A stretch of DNA of 64,000 nucleotides from Acinetobacter modestus (GTDB taxonomy: Bacteria; Pseudomonadota; Gammaproteobacteria; Pseudomonadales; Moraxellaceae). Positions 49,678-59,970 of the stretch are shown in pieces (the stretch's first letter is position 1; every line of letters begins with the position of its first letter). The stretch lies in the NCBI RefSeq assembly GCF_014636095.1, contig NZ_BMDV01000001.1:62001-126000 (forward strand), read 5' to 3'. The position numbers and the translations under genes are program-made. The notes beneath the pieces are model-generated. The model saw only the letters and a program-made list of their open reading frames with translations, ran no database searches and was not told the origin of the DNA.

Positions 49678-51962
49678 TAAGCAGGTTCAGCACTCGGGTT
49701 AATATGATCTTCGAATACTTCCAATTTTAGACCCACGTCTTTGCCATTTTCTGTTTTTACAGAAACAGCAACGTTACCGCCATGCTCTGCAAGCTCACCA
49801 AATAAAATCATCTCTGCAAGCGGCTTTTTCAAATGCTCTTGAATCAGGCGTTGCATTGGACGAGCACCCATCAGGCGGTCATAACCATTAGCTGACAACC
49901 AATCACGAGCGCTTTGATCAACATCAAGTACCACTTGTTTCTCATCAAGTTGCGCTTGCAACTCAGTCAAGAATTTATCTACAACTGAATCGATAATTGT
50001 GGTTGGAAGTGCTTTAAATTGAATCACACCATCCAAACGGTTACGGAATTCAGGCGAGAATGCACGTTTCATTGCATCTTGGTTATCTGCGCTGTGATCT
50101 TGCTCAGTGAAACCAATACTCGCGCGAACAATACTTTCTGCACCGATATTGGTCGTAAGAACAATGATCACATTTCTAAAATCAGACTTACGGCCATTGT
50201 TATCTGTTAAAGCACCATGATCCATGACTTGTAACAACAAGTTGAATACATCTGGATGTGCTTTTTCAATTTCATCAAGCAACAGTACACAATGCGGATT
50301 TTTATGAATCGCATCTGTTAACAAACCGCCTTGATCATATCCAACATAGCCTGGAGGTGCACCAATCAAGCGAGAAACCGCATGGCGCTCCATATATTCA
50401 GACATATCAAAACGAACCAACTCGACACCGAGTAATTTCGCCAGTTGTTTCGTAACCTCGGTTTTACCCACACCTGTTGGACCTGCAAAGACAAAACTTC
50501 CCACTGGTTTATCTGGTGCTTTCAAGCCTGCACGAGATAATTTGATCGCTGATGCAAGTGCTGTAATCGCTTCATCTTGACCAAATACAACACGTTTAAG
50601 ATCACGCTCTAGATTCTCAAGTACAGACTTGTCATCTTTAGACACTGTTTTCGGTGGAATACGCGCAATCTTAGAAACGATGTCCTCGATATTTTCAACA
50701 GAGATGGCTGTACCATCGACTTCAGCTTTCAAACGGCGTTGTGCACCAGCCTCATCAATCACATCAATCGCCTTATCTGGTAAAAAACGATCATTGATAA
50801 ATTTAGCTGATAACTCAACAGCAGCGACGAGAGCCTTATCATCGTATTCAACATGATGGAAATCTTCGAACTTGCTTTTCAAGCCACGTAAAATTTCAAT
50901 CGTTTCACCAATACTTGGTTCATTCACATCAATTTTCTGGAAACGACGTGATAAAGCATGGTCTTTCTCAAACACTTGACGATATTCTTGGAATGTCGTT
51001 GAACCAATGCAACGTAAGCTACCATTCGCCAAAGCAGGTTTAATCAAGTTCGATGCATCCATAGTGCTACCCATACTTGAGCCTGCACCAATAATCATAT
51101 GAATTTCATCAATGAATAAGATCGCATTTGGATTCTTCTTCAAAGCATTCAACAATTGTTTTAAACGCTTCTCAAAGTCGCCACGATATTTAGTCCCTGC
51201 AACCAGAGCACCAATGTCTAAACTATAGACTTCAGCATTCGAAAGTGGTTTCGGTGCCTTGCCGTTAACAATCAACCACGCCAAGCCTTCCGCAATCGAG
51301 GTTTTACCTACACCCGGATCACCGACAAGCAACGGATTATTTTTACGACGTCGACATAAAATTTGTGCTGCACGCTCAATTTCTTTTTCACGTCCAATTA
51401 AAGGATCAGTTTTGCCCTTTTGTGCTTCGATATTTAAGTTAAGCGTGTATTGCTCAAGTGGCCCAGCATTTGCTGAAGCTGCACTTTCACCTTCAATATC
51501 TTCAACTTCTTCTTCAACTTGAATCTCATCTTTACGAGTGCCATGAGATAAATATTGTGTCAAAGTTAAACGGTTAATTTGATGACGTTTAAGTAAATAA
51601 ACCGCGAACGAATCTCGTTCTGAATACATTGCAACTAGAACATCTGCACCTTCAACCGTACGGTCACCACCACTCGATTGAACATGGAAAATTGCACGTT
51701 GTAAAATTCGATCAAAGCTCTCTGTTGGATGAGGTGCTTGTTCACTATTATCACCAAGTTTTGGGGTATGTTGCTCTACATATTCCTCTAATTCTTTACG
51801 CAAGGTAACGATATCAGCACCGCATGCCTTTAACGCATTGACTGCTGAATCATTATCAAGTAAAGCAAGCAACAAGTGTTCAACTGTCAGAAACTCATGT
51901 CTCTTTTGACGAGCCATGCTAACAGCCAAACGTAACGATACTTCTAATTGACGACTGAGCAT
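49677..51962 (-). CDS. clpA: ATP-dependent Clp protease ATPase subunit ClpA
   Basis: 761 residues. N-terminal double Clp repeat ([35 protein letters not shown]), first AAA+ module with Walker [16 protein letters not shown], second with [16 protein letters not shown], and sensor/arginine-finger regions. The first-domain [27 protein letters not shown] is ClpA-specific; IGF-type loop for ClpP binding is present as SIGFTEQD. Unfolds substrates for ClpP, with ClpS selecting N-degrons. Encoded after clpS but separated by 629 bases that contain a clpS relic. Confidence 0.97.
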   Translation of the reverse strand: MLSRQLEVSLRLAVSMARQKRHEFLTVEHLLLALLDNDSAVNALKACGADIVTLRKELEEYVEQHTPKLGDNSEQAPHPTESFDRILQRAIFHVQSSGGDRTVEGADVLVAMYSERDSFAVYLLKRHQINRLTLTQYLSHGTRKDEIQVEEEVEDIEGESAASANAGPLEQYTLNLNIEAQKGKTDPLIGREKEIERAAQILCRRRKNNPLLVGDPGVGKTSIAEGLAWLIVNGKAPKPLSNAEVYSLDIGALVAGTKYRGDFEKRLKQLLNALKKNPNAILFIDEIHMIIGAGSSMGSTMDASNLIKPALANGSLRCIGSTTFQEYRQVFEKDHALSRRFQKIDVNEPSIGETIEILRGLKSKFEDFHHVEYDDKALVAAVELSAKFINDRFLPDKAIDVIDEAGAQRRLKAEVDGTAISVENIEDIVSKIARIPPKTVSKDDKSVLENLERDLKRVVFGQDEAITALASAIKLSRAGLKAPDKPVGSFVFAGPTGVGKTEVTKQLAKLLGVELVRFDMSEYMERHAVSRLIGAPPGYVGYDQGGLLTDAIHKNPHCVLLLDEIEKAHPDVFNLLLQVMDHGALTDNNGRKSDFRNVIIVLTTNIGAESIVRASIGFTEQDHSADNQDAMKRAFSPEFRNRLDGVIQFKALPTTIIDSVVDKFLTELQAQLDEKQVVLDVDQSARDWLSANGYDRLMGARPMQRLIQEHLKKPLAEMILFGELAEHGGNVAVSVKTENGKDVGLKLEVFEDHINPSAEPA

Positions 51963-52039
51963 GTAACCCCCTTATATTTTGTGCTTTATCTAAAAGATAA
52001 TATTAGAATAAAGCTGGTATTAACTTGGTTTGTCTGAGG

Positions 52040-52210
52040 CTATAAAGCGTTATCTAGTATACCTTTACAACAACACTTTACTTCATAATCTACAGTTAGC
52101 ATTACTTGAGTATCTTGGTCAAGATTCAAAACAAAGTATTGTTGTAAAATTTCGATTACAAAGAGAATAAGACTCGTCTAATCGCTCAAAAATACAGCAA
52201 ATCTGTTCTT
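52040..52210 (-). pseudogene. Degenerate second copy of clpS
   Basis: The minus-strand frame from about 52210 to the stop at 52042-52040 reads FAVFLSD-stop-TSLIL followed by FVIEILQQYFVLNLDQ and DTQVMLTVDYEVK. This aligns with intact Clp[44 protein letters not shown]. The copy has an internal stop and an altered C-terminus and lacks a start, so it is a relic of a tandem duplication or of recombination. The plus-strand nucleotide match is also clear around CTTGGTCAAGATTCA versus CTTGATCAAGATTCA. Confidence 0.8.
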
Positions 52211-52478
52211 TATTTATGAAACCGTATTAAACTTATGAAAAATTTTAATATGCTATGATCTTAGTTAAAGCCTAACAAATCATGTATAGGTTGAATATAA
52301 AGATAGTCAGTATATTGATTCATATTTTTAGCACAAAACAATATATGTTGATTTAGCACTTAAATCACAACAAAAAAGATAGCTTTGCTTTCTTAGCACT
52401 ATTACTCACTACATATAAACCAACCATGATGCAAGGTCTCGCACCTGTGGAATGAAATTACGCAAGTGCGTTGCTTTT

Positions 52479-52570
52479 CTTAACGTCTTCACTCCCAGCA
52501 TGGTTGTTCGTCTAATCGATTCTTCATCTTAACGCTGTTACTCGCAACATAGTTGCTCGTCTTGCGCTCG
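52479..52570. repeat. Imperfect 49-bp tandem repeat
   Basis: Two units, starting CTTAACGTCTTCACTC and CTTAACGCTGTTACTC, share CATGGTTG/CATAGTTG and TTCGTCT/CTCGTCT with the same spacing. Function unknown; it lies between clpS and the clpS relic. Confidence 0.5.
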
Positions 52571-52571
52571 G

Positions 52572-52590
52572 AACAAAGCTTCGCTTTGTT
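52572..52590. terminator. Hairpin directly after clpS
   Basis: 8-bp stem AACAAAGC / GCTTTGTT with a TTC loop, two bases after the clpS stop. The T-run lies on the plus strand, so on the minus (clpS) strand it would act as a 3' stabilising hairpin more than a strong terminator. Confidence 0.45.
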
Positions 52591-52591
52591 T

Positions 52592-53005
52592 TTATCCTCG
52601 CTCAGGTTCGATCTGACACAATAATGGATGGCCTTGAGATCGGGCAAAGTTATTCACTTGATTCGCTTTTGTTTCTGCAATATCACGTGGGTAAATGCCT
52701 GCAGTACCTTTGCCTTCATAATGAACCGTCAACATCACCTGACTTGCTTGATCAAGATTCATTCCAAAATAACTTTGTAATACCTCAATAACAAAATCCA
52801 TTGGTGTGTAATCATCATTCAGTAAAACAACAGCGTATAGTGGCGGTTTTTTTAATTCAGGTGGTGCGGTCTGAACAATGACTTCGCCATCATGATCCTC
52901 TTGCGAGTCACTTAAACGTGGATTTAAGTGCCAATCGACATATCCAGATTGATGAAAGGCATTTTTCACTTCACTTAAATTCATTTGACGTTTATATCTT
53001 CGCAT
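52592..53005 (-). CDS. clpS: ATP-dependent Clp protease adaptor ClpS
   Basis: 137 residues, longer than the 106 of E. coli owing to the N-terminal extension. Core: [64 protein letters not shown]. The [10 protein letters not shown] segment forms the N-degron pocket, and the Y-A-V-V strand and H-x-x-G-x-G-x-x-G-x-Y segment are conserved. Delivers N-end-rule substrates to ClpA. A second ATG at 52984 is possible. Upstream gene on the same strand is the DUF6776-type protein, 19 bases before it. Confidence 0.95.
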   Translation of the reverse strand: MRRYKRQMNLSEVKNAFHQSGYVDWHLNPRLSDSQEDHDGEVIVQTAPPELKKPPLYAVVLLNDDYTPMDFVIEVLQSYFGMNLDQASQVMLTVHYEGKGTAGIYPRDIAETKANQVNNFARSQGHPLLCQIEPERG

Positions 53006-53024
53006 ATCCAGTTCTTACTAAATT

Positions 53025-53780
53025 TTATTGAGCATTTGCTTCAGCTTGAGAAATTTCTGATACAAAAGCAGAACTCACATCAACAGGTTGACCACGTTGC
53101 CAACTAAAGCGTTTAATCACTGGTGTAGGTGAACCAGATAAACGAACTTCAATAAACTGAGGTGTGAAACCTTTAGGCATGGTCCAGCGCCCAGTCAACC
53201 GTTCAAAATCATCGAAATTAAAATTGGCATCTTCTAATGGTACAACCAGAACTTCTGTATCTTTAATTAACCTTAATTCAACACTACCAACAGCTCGGCG
53301 TTTATTTGGGTTCACTTGAACTAAGTCCAGTTGATATTCAAAAGCATTTTCTGGTAAAGATTTAATCGCTAAATTTTGTACAGTTAAGCTAACACCACCA
53401 CGTTGTCTTAAAATTTCACGATAAATAGCATTCATACTCTCAAACTGAGTTTTATCAGCATTGGCTTGATTAATACCTTTAAATAACTCATCAGCATTAC
53501 TGACTGCCATATCACGTTCTTGAACAGCAGCATTTAAGCTTTTACTAACTGAGTCCAAGGCTGACTTTTGCTTTTGTACGACATCGACAAGTTGTTCAGC
53601 ATCGGCATCATAACCAACAACAGTCAAACCTTGACGATGCCCAACAGTATATCCCAACATAAAACTACTACCAATCAGTAATGTAGCAGCAATCACTAAA
53701 GGCAAATTCGTCTTGAGGAATTTATTTTTTTTAACGGAACTTTCTGGTGAAGTAGTCGGTTCAGCGTTTTCCATCATCAT
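53025..53780 (-). CDS. DUF6776-type membrane-anchored protein
   Basis: 251 residues: cytoplasmic N-terminus, one membrane helix (LPLVIAATLLIGSSFMLGYTVG, about 27-48), a periplasmic coiled coil (about 60-115) and a beta-rich C-terminal domain (LTVQNLAIKSLPENAFEYQLDLVQV... VVPLEDANFNFDDFERLTGRW). Matches the DUF6776 pattern of proteobacteria by layout; function unknown. Sits between argC and clpS on the same strand, preceded by a strong 13-bp hairpin. Confidence 0.72.
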   Translation of the reverse strand: MMMENAEPTTSPESSVKKNKFLKTNLPLVIAATLLIGSSFMLGYTVGHRQGLTVVGYDADAEQLVDVVQKQKSALDSVSKSLNAAVQERDMAVSNADELFKGINQANADKTQFESMNAIYREILRQRGGVSLTVQNLAIKSLPENAFEYQLDLVQVNPNKRRAVGSVELRLIKDTEVLVVPLEDANFNFDDFERLTGRWTMPKGFTPQFIEVRLSGSPTPVIKRFSWQRGQPVDVSSAFVSEISQAEANAQ

Positions 53781-53806
53781 CTCTATCGTTATGATTTACA
53801 TCAAAG

Positions 53807-53836
53807 CACACATTTAAATCCAAATTTAAATGTGTG
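53807..53836. terminator. Hairpin between argC and DUF6776 gene
   Basis: Perfect 13-bp stem CACACATTTAAAT / ATTTAAATGTGTG with a 4-base loop, 20 bases after argC. No T-run on the minus strand, so it is terminator-like or a processing hairpin. Confidence 0.55.
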
Positions 53837-53855
53837 TGAAGTAAAAAAGCGTTTT

Positions 53856-54905
53856 TTATGGTAATAAACCAATACCTTCTAAGCCAGCAGCTTCATCAAA
53901 ATTGAACATTAAATTCATATTTTGAATCGCTTGACCTGCTGCACCTTTCACTAAATTGTCTTGCGCAACTAATAAGATCAATTTATTTGGTTGAGGTTGA
54001 TATAAAGCAATACGTAGCTCATTTGCACCGCGCACACTACGTGTTTCAGGCGAACTATTTGCTGGCATTACATCAACAAAACGTTCATTTTCATAGAAAC
54101 GCTCATACAATGCTTGTAGATCTATATTCTGAGCTTGCTCAGTTAAATCGACATAAATTGTACTCAACATACCACGAATCATCGGTACAAGATGTGGAAC
54201 AAAAATAAGATGATTAAATTGCCCCTTTTCACCTGAAATGTTTTCTAAAGCTTCAACAATTTCCGGATGATGACGATGTCCAGCTACACCATAAGCTTTA
54301 AAATTGTCAGCATTTTCACTGTAAATCATGCCTAAACTAGCTTTGCGACCTGCGCCCGAAACACCAGACTTTGCATCGATGATAATACTTTGTGGATTGA
54401 TCAATTTTTCTGAAGCTTTTAGTAGAGGAGCTAAACCCAACTGTACTGTTGTAGGGTAACAACCGGGATTACCAATCACTTGAGCTGTTCTAATTTTTTC
54501 ACGATTTAGTTCAGTTAAACCATACACTGAATCGACTAATACATCTGGACAGCTATGTTGCATGCCGTACCATTTTTCAAATTCAGATAAATTTTGCAAT
54601 CGAAAATCTGCAGCAAGATCAATTACTTTAACATCAGAAGCTATCAACTCTTCCGCATGTTGCATTGCAACTCCATGTGGCGTTGCAAAAAAAACAACAT
54701 CACACTGCTTTAATGCATCTAGGTCAAGATCGGAGAACTCTAAATCGGTGTGCCCTCTTAAGCTTGGGAACATATCTGCAACACGTTTTCCTGCTTCAGT
54801 TCGAGATGTTAAAACACGTACTTGGGCTTGTGGATGCCTTAATAAAAGACGTAATAATTCGACGCCTGTATATCCAGTTCCACCGACGATGCCAACAGAA
54901 ATCAC
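53856..54905 (-). CDS. argC: N-acetyl-gamma-glutamyl-phosphate reductase
   Basis: 349 residues. [23 protein letters not shown] is the NADP motif, [20 protein letters not shown] carries the catalytic Cys (about 155), and [18 protein letters not shown] and AGHRHHPEI the phosphate-binding and His segments. Third step of arginine biosynthesis. No other arg genes in view, as is usual for scattered arg genes in Acinetobacter. Confidence 0.97.
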   Translation of the reverse strand: MISVGIVGGTGYTGVELLRLLLRHPQAQVRVLTSRTEAGKRVADMFPSLRGHTDLEFSDLDLDALKQCDVVFFATPHGVAMQHAEELIASDVKVIDLAADFRLQNLSEFEKWYGMQHSCPDVLVDSVYGLTELNREKIRTAQVIGNPGCYPTTVQLGLAPLLKASEKLINPQSIIIDAKSGVSGAGRKASLGMIYSENADNFKAYGVAGHRHHPEIVEALENISGEKGQFNHLIFVPHLVPMIRGMLSTIYVDLTEQAQNIDLQALYERFYENERFVDVMPANSSPETRSVRGANELRIALYQPQPNKLILLVAQDNLVKGAAGQAIQNMNLMFNFDEAAGLEGIGLLP

Positions 54906-55242
54906 GTGCTCTACCTCAAACTATAAATAGTGGTTGTAGTATGGCAGTTTGACGCCATTTCCACAATCCATAACCCTATAAGTTATATAGCATTTCTAAG
55001 TTACAACTTGAGGAATTGATTTTGTATCCAGCTAAAGTTAGTAAAAATATAAAAACTTCTAAAAACAAAAATGTAAATTTAACAACTTATTTTCACTTAA
55101 CTGGTCGCTATAACATTAAAAACAGTGTAAAAGTTCTGTCAAATTGTTTTATATAAATTCAATTTTACCACTGGTCAAGAAATACTATTGAATCATCTAA
55201 GTATTCGCATAGAATAAAAACCATGCGGTAATAATAAATTTC
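54906..55242. other. 337-base spacer between argC and lipoprotein gene
   Basis: Divergent promoter region without a coding frame. A plus-strand promoter candidate TTGAAT - 16 bases - TAGAAT lies at 55188-55215, about 55 bases before the preferred start of the lipoprotein gene. Confidence 0.5.
55188..55215 (+). promoter_or_regulatory. Candidate promoter of 513-residue lipoprotein gene
   Basis: TTGAAT (55188-55193), 16-base spacer, TAGAAT (55210-55215). Confidence 0.4.
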
Positions 55243-55269
55243 ATGGATGCTAAATTTTGGAGAGCTGGA

Positions 55270-56811
55270 ATGCCTTCTTTGAGATCAAAACAAAGATTAA
55301 ACCAATACATCAGTTTAGGCGTAAGCAGTATTTTTTTGCTTAGTCCAGCTTTTCTAGTAGGCTGTGGAAGCGGTGAAAGCGAGGCACAATATGTCCCACC
55401 CACTCCAGAGGTTGTGATTCCAAAGCCTAAAAACTTCGATATTAAAGTTCCAGTAGAAATGCGTGATGTTATAGTCAAAGTATATGATAATTTTGACAAT
55501 ACACTAATATTAGAACAACAGGTCACTACCACATCAGATCTTAGTCTCATTTTACCTAGAGTTCTAAATACTGATCATTTATACAGAATTGAAATCTCTA
55601 CTACGCCTAATTCTTTTATTTATGATTTCCTTAGTGCGCAATATAAAAAATTTTCTTTTACATTAAATGCATTAGTTGAAGTAAATACCAGCAACTTAAT
55701 CCAAACAATCTATATAAATCCTAGTTCAGAAGCAATATATCAACGGGCTATTATCAGATCAGGGCAGCTTCCCACTGACAAATTTAACTCAACTTTGGTA
55801 AGTGCTTTACAGTTACAGCTTGCAACGAGTGATGTTAATAGTGCTCTATTGAGTGCTTACTCAGGGTTAGATTTACCAAATTTATCTCCTACAACATTAG
55901 TTTCAACATTTAAATCTAATAATCTAACTCCATTTAATTCTTATAATTATACGAATATATATTTAAAATTTGGCTATATACAGCAATGGGCAAATGCATA
56001 TCCTGATGATAACGCATTTGTTGAGTTCACAAAGAATTTAGCTATCGATTTAAAAGATGGCTATTTAGATGCTAAAAAAATTCGCGGTGACGCGACACCT
56101 CTCGTATCAATAATCACTTCCGCACCTGAAAATACAGATAGTAGTAAGAATACTTTAATTAATATAGCGGCAAATCAAAAAAGTACTAGAGATCAATATG
56201 CAACTCTTTTAAAGACTGCTGTATTAAAGCTCGCAGAGAATTATCAGCAACTAAGTGAAAATCCTTCTGGTTATCTATTACTTCAGCAGAAATTATATGC
56301 TGGAACAGATCCAAAAACTGAATCCTTTGAAAATATTAGACTTAATGGAGCTGGAGATTATCGTCGTGCTATAGGTTTTTCTCTTAATACGATTCAATCA
56401 ACTTGTTATGGTTCGACATATCTATGCCAATCAGGTATTAGTGGAATCAATAACACCTTCAACTTAAACGAACCCTCTATCGAATATTTAATTGGTAATT
56501 ACGAAGATAAAATTAACGATTGCAAACTAAATATCAGAGCTAATGGCGTTTTAGAACTACAAAAAGGTACTCAAATCTTCACTTCAAAACTTGATGGGGA
56601 TAGTACTGATAATTTAATGCTGATAAATAATACAAGTCAAAATTACCTACTCAATAGTAGTTCTACTGACATCGACTTTACTTTACAAAAATACAAGTTT
56701 ATTCAAATAAAACTAAATGGTAATCAAGTATTAAGTGCTAGTGCAGGTCTAGATACTCGCAAGGCACCTGATCAACTACAAACAACTCAACTTGAATGTA
56801 GTTTTATTTGA
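55270..56811 (+). CDS. Hypothetical lipoprotein, 513 residues
   Basis: Start set at 55270, where GGAG lies seven bases upstream; the frame is open from an ATG at 55243 that lacks one. N-terminal signal (ISLGVSSIFLLSPAFLVGCGSGESE) with lipobox LVGC. The mature protein is Ser/Asn/Thr-rich with an N-terminal Ig-like beta region (VPVEMRDVIVKVYDNFDNTLILEQQVTTT), a helical middle and a late region with a few cysteines (TCYGSTYLC, DDCKLN-like NDCKLNIR, LECSF). No family recognised. Likely a surface or periplasmic lipoprotein. Confidence 0.7.
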   Translation: MPSLRSKQRLNQYISLGVSSIFLLSPAFLVGCGSGESEAQYVPPTPEVVIPKPKNFDIKVPVEMRDVIVKVYDNFDNTLILEQQVTTTSDLSLILPRVLNTDHLYRIEISTTPNSFIYDFLSAQYKKFSFTLNALVEVNTSNLIQTIYINPSSEAIYQRAIIRSGQLPTDKFNSTLVSALQLQLATSDVNSALLSAYSGLDLPNLSPTTLVSTFKSNNLTPFNSYNYTNIYLKFGYIQQWANAYPDDNAFVEFTKNLAIDLKDGYLDAKKIRGDATPLVSIITSAPENTDSSKNTLINIAANQKSTRDQYATLLKTAVLKLAENYQQLSENPSGYLLLQQKLYAGTDPKTESFENIRLNGAGDYRRAIGFSLNTIQSTCYGSTYLCQSGISGINNTFNLNEPSIEYLIGNYEDKINDCKLNIRANGVLELQKGTQIFTSKLDGDSTDNLMLINNTSQNYLLNSSSTDIDFTLQKYKFIQIKLNGNQVLSASAGLDTRKAPDQLQTTQLECSFI

Positions 56812-56812
56812 T

Positions 56813-57499
56813 TTAGTACCACCACGCAGGCAATTGAATACTTTTTAATTGCCTGCGATGTTCGATATAACTTTCATCATATTTTGCCACTTCGCACCAA
56901 AATGATGCACTATGATCAAAATACTTGGTATGTGCTAATTCATGTATACACACTGATCGTACATTATGCATAGGTATTAATACTAATCCTGCGTTAAGCA
57001 TAATGTCATGTTTTGAACTACAACTTCCCCAACGTGTCTTTGGCTTTCTCACTGTGCATTCGCCATATTGCAAGCCCGTCTGCTCACTTATTAAATTTAA
57101 ATATTCTGGTAAAAACTGTTTCGCATATGCTAATACAGCAGCCTTTAAAGCTATTTCAGGGCTTTCATTTCGAATAAATAAAATATGTTGTTCCCAGTTA
57201 AATTTAAAAATATGACGTTGCTGTTGCTGAATAATTTGAAATGGTTGCAAATGATAAAATAAAACAAGTTGTTCAGGAAAATTGATAGTCTGATTAAATT
57301 GTTTTTGTTGCTTGCTCCATGTCTCTAATAACCATTGTTCAGACTGTTGCAGAAATTGCTGAATCTGCCGCTTTGTACAAAAGATAGGGACTGTTAAACG
57401 AATACCTGTAGGTTCAACACGCAAACGCAAATTTCTCGCTCTTGCATGTCGAACTACTTTAATTTCAGGCAATTGTGTTTCAAGCGAAACTGATTGCAT
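56813..57499 (-). CDS. YgjP-like metal-dependent hydrolase (M48-related, DUF45)
   Basis: 228 residues. VRKPKTRWGSCSSKHDIMLNAGLVLIPMHNVRSVCIHELAHTKYFDHSASFW is the signature: RWGSCS motif, HELAH (186-190) and a third zinc ligand His about 196. YgjP family, zinc peptidase-like fold; substrate unknown. Start codon overlaps the rpiA stop (TAATG), so the two are coupled. Confidence 0.87.
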   Translation of the reverse strand: MQSVSLETQLPEIKVVRHARARNLRLRVEPTGIRLTVPIFCTKRQIQQFLQQSEQWLLETWSKQQKQFNQTINFPEQLVLFYHLQPFQIIQQQQRHIFKFNWEQHILFIRNESPEIALKAAVLAYAKQFLPEYLNLISEQTGLQYGECTVRKPKTRWGSCSSKHDIMLNAGLVLIPMHNVRSVCIHELAHTKYFDHSASFWCEVAKYDESYIEHRRQLKSIQLPAWWY

Positions 57500-58182
57500 T
57501 ACTGTGCCGTACGTTCTTCGATACCATTATTGGTCGCAACAATCGCAATGCTAGCCGCATTCAAAGCAAAAATTCCATTGGTTACCACACCTGGAATATT
57601 GTTAATGGTTTTTTCCAACTCAAGTGCATTCAAAATATTTAAGTTAAATACATCTAAAATAACATTACCGTTATCTGTCACAACACCTTCACGATAAACT
57701 GGGTCACCGCCTAAAGCCACGATTTTACGTGCAACCGCAGAACGTGCCATTGGAATAACTTCTATCGGAAGTGGAAAATCACGCCCTAATTGCTCAACCC
57801 ATTTTGAATCATCGACGATACACACAAATTTCTTGGCAATTGAGGCAACAATTTTTTCACGTGTCAATGCTGCACCACCACCTTTGATCATATGCATATG
57901 GCGATCAATTTCATCTGCACCATCTACATAAGCATCCAAACCACCGACTGAGTTCATATCAACGACTTCAATACCTAATTTTTTAAGACGTTCAGCCGTA
58001 GCTGTAGAGCTTGCGACTGCTGCTTCCAATTGTAATTCTGGTAATAGATCAATTAAAAAATTAACGGTACTTCCTGTTCCTACGCCCAAAATGCCGCCTT
58101 TAGGCAAATGTTTCAAAGCTGCTTTTGCCGCAGCTTGTTTTTTTTCATCTTGGGTTGCATATAGACTCATGACTTCACTCAA
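57499..58182 (-). CDS. rpiA: Ribose-5-phosphate isomerase A
   Basis: 227 residues. [18 protein letters not shown] (substrate loop), [27 protein letters not shown] (catalytic Asp) and [30 protein letters not shown] (catalytic Glu) are all there. Interconverts ribose 5-phosphate and ribulose 5-phosphate. Divergent from ilvA, the common gammaproteobacterial order. Confidence 0.97.
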   Translation of the reverse strand: MSEVMSLYATQDEKKQAAAKAALKHLPKGGILGVGTGSTVNFLIDLLPELQLEAAVASSTATAERLKKLGIEVVDMNSVGGLDAYVDGADEIDRHMHMIKGGGAALTREKIVASIAKKFVCIVDDSKWVEQLGRDFPLPIEVIPMARSAVARKIVALGGDPVYREGVVTDNGNVILDVFNLNILNALELEKTINNIPGVVTNGIFALNAASIAIVATNNGIEERTAQ

Positions 58183-58229
58183 CTATTTTGACATTTGCTG
58201 CAAGAAAACAGCGCAAATGCACAGGGGTT

Positions 58230-58238
58230 TGCTACAAT
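58230..58238 (+). promoter_or_regulatory. Extended -10 promoter of ilvA
   Basis: TGCTACAAT: a TGn element joined to TACAAT, about 30 bases before the ilvA start; no good -35 box. Confidence 0.5.
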
Positions 58239-58268
58239 GATCGCCTATTTTAAACTGTTATAGGGAAG

Positions 58269-59813
58269 ATGAACATGCTGTCTCGTGTGGTACGACAAAT
58301 TTTACAAGCAACGGTTTATGACGTTGCGATTGAAACACCGCTTGAAGCAGCTCCACGAATTAGTCAAAAAATTAACAATAATATTCGATTTAAACGTGAA
58401 GATTTACAACCTGTATTCTCCTTCAAGCTACGCGGTGCTTACAACCGGATTAGCCAACTTCCTAAAGATCAACTCGATCGAGGTGTGATTTGTGCATCAG
58501 CAGGTAACCATGCGCAAGGTGTTGCACTATCTGGAAAAAAATTAGGCATTCCAGCCATTATTGTCATGCCAAGCACGACCCCTGATATTAAAGTTCAGGC
58601 AGTTAAACGCTTAGGTGGTCAAGTTGTGTTACATGGCGATAGTTTCGATGTTGCCAATAAATACGCAAAACAACGTGCAGAAGATGAAGGTTTAGTTTTT
58701 ATTCCACCTTATGACGATGAACTGGTCATTGCTGGCCAAGGAACCATTGCCAATGAATTATTACGCCAATGGCGTGATGTTGAATATGTTTTCGTTGCTG
58801 TTGGTGGTGGCGGGCTCATTGCTGGTGTTGCAGCCTATCTTGGTGAAGTTGCACCGCATGTCAAAGTCATTGGGGTTGAATATGAAGAATCTGCGTGCTT
58901 AAAAGCTGCACTCGAAACCAATGAACGTGTAGTTTTACCTCATGTCGGTTTATTTGCTGATGGCACAGCAGTTGCACAAATTGGTGAATTACCATTTGAA
59001 ATGGTTCGCTTACAGAAGTCCGATCAATCAGGCCCAATCGTCGATCCCAATATTGTTACCGTAAATACAGACGAAATCTGTGCCGCAATCAAAGATACCT
59101 ATGATGAAAATCGTAGTATTGTCGAGCCTTCTGGTGCGATGGCATTAGCAGGGATCAAAAAATATATCTCAGAACATCAGTTAACAGACAAAAATATGGT
59201 TTCTATTGTTTGCGGCGCAAACATGAACTTTGACCGTCTACGCTATATTGCCGAACGCACTGAATTGGGTGAACGTAAAGAAGCAATTTATGCAGTCACG
59301 ATTCCTGAGCAAAAAGGCGCATTTCTTAATTTCTGCCGCGCCCTACAAGGTCGTAACATTACTGAATTTAACTATCGTGCCAGTGACGATAGCCAAGCTC
59401 AGGTTTTCGTTGGAATTAGCTTAAAAGGTGGCGAAGTTGAACGCCACGAAATCCATGAATTGCTGAAACAACAATATGATGTCGATGATTTATCCGATGA
59501 TGAAGTTGCAAAACTGCATATTCGTTACTTAATTGGTGGTCATGCTAATTTGGAAAATGAGCGTTTATTCCGTGTTGAATTTCCAGAGCGTCCAGGTGCA
59601 TTACTGACTTTCTTGGAACGTCTAGGTCCAACGCATAACATTACGCTATTCCATTATCGAAATCATGGTGCAGCCGAAGGCCGTGTTTTAGTCGGTTTAC
59701 AAGCAACTGATGCAAAACAAAATCCAGATGGGTTGATCGAAACTTTAGAGAAAATTACTTATCCTTATGCTGAGATCAGTGACAATACTGGTTACAAACG
59801 TTTCCTTAAATAA
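58269..59813 (+). CDS. ilvA: Threonine dehydratase, biosynthetic
   Basis: 514 residues, the length of biosynthetic IlvA. PLP lysine in FKREDLQPVFSFKLRGAYN, SAGNHAQGVA loop, VAVGGGGLIAGVA phosphate loop, and two C-terminal ACT-like regulatory domains (about 325-400 and 420-505; AIYAVTIPEQKGAFLNFCRAL, LFRVEFPERPGALLTFLERL), which bind isoleucine and valine. First committed step of isoleucine synthesis. Start is ATG at 58269 with GGGAAG before it; a second ATG two codons later is possible. Confidence 0.97.
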   Translation: MNMLSRVVRQILQATVYDVAIETPLEAAPRISQKINNNIRFKREDLQPVFSFKLRGAYNRISQLPKDQLDRGVICASAGNHAQGVALSGKKLGIPAIIVMPSTTPDIKVQAVKRLGGQVVLHGDSFDVANKYAKQRAEDEGLVFIPPYDDELVIAGQGTIANELLRQWRDVEYVFVAVGGGGLIAGVAAYLGEVAPHVKVIGVEYEESACLKAALETNERVVLPHVGLFADGTAVAQIGELPFEMVRLQKSDQSGPIVDPNIVTVNTDEICAAIKDTYDENRSIVEPSGAMALAGIKKYISEHQLTDKNMVSIVCGANMNFDRLRYIAERTELGERKEAIYAVTIPEQKGAFLNFCRALQGRNITEFNYRASDDSQAQVFVGISLKGGEVERHEIHELLKQQYDVDDLSDDEVAKLHIRYLIGGHANLENERLFRVEFPERPGALLTFLERLGPTHNITLFHYRNHGAAEGRVLVGLQATDAKQNPDGLIETLEKITYPYAEISDNTGYKRFLK

Positions 59814-59828
59814 ATCACCTCATCATTT

Positions 59829-59851
59829 AAAGCCGACATCATGTCGGCTTT
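59829..59851 (+). terminator. Intrinsic terminator of ilvA
   Basis: AAAGCCGACAT / ATGTCGGCTTT inverted repeat (effective 9-bp stem) followed by ATTTTTAT, 16 bases after the ilvA stop. Confidence 0.88.
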
Positions 59852-59970
59852 ATTTTTATCTAACAATCTTGATGTTTATATGTGATCGCAAACAAAATCA
59901 TTACACATAGAAAACTATTCCATCTTAAAATGAATAAAAAGACATTTTTATCATTTAGTTAAGGACAGTT

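Larger units (their letters stand above)
51963..52591. other. 629-base clpS-clpA spacer
   Basis: Usually clpS and clpA are close together; here a long region intervenes. It holds a degenerate clpS copy (52040-52210), two imperfect 49-bp tandem units starting CTTAACG at 52479 and 52528 (with a looser copy near 52392), and a hairpin at 52572-52590. No intact gene. Confidence 0.65.
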
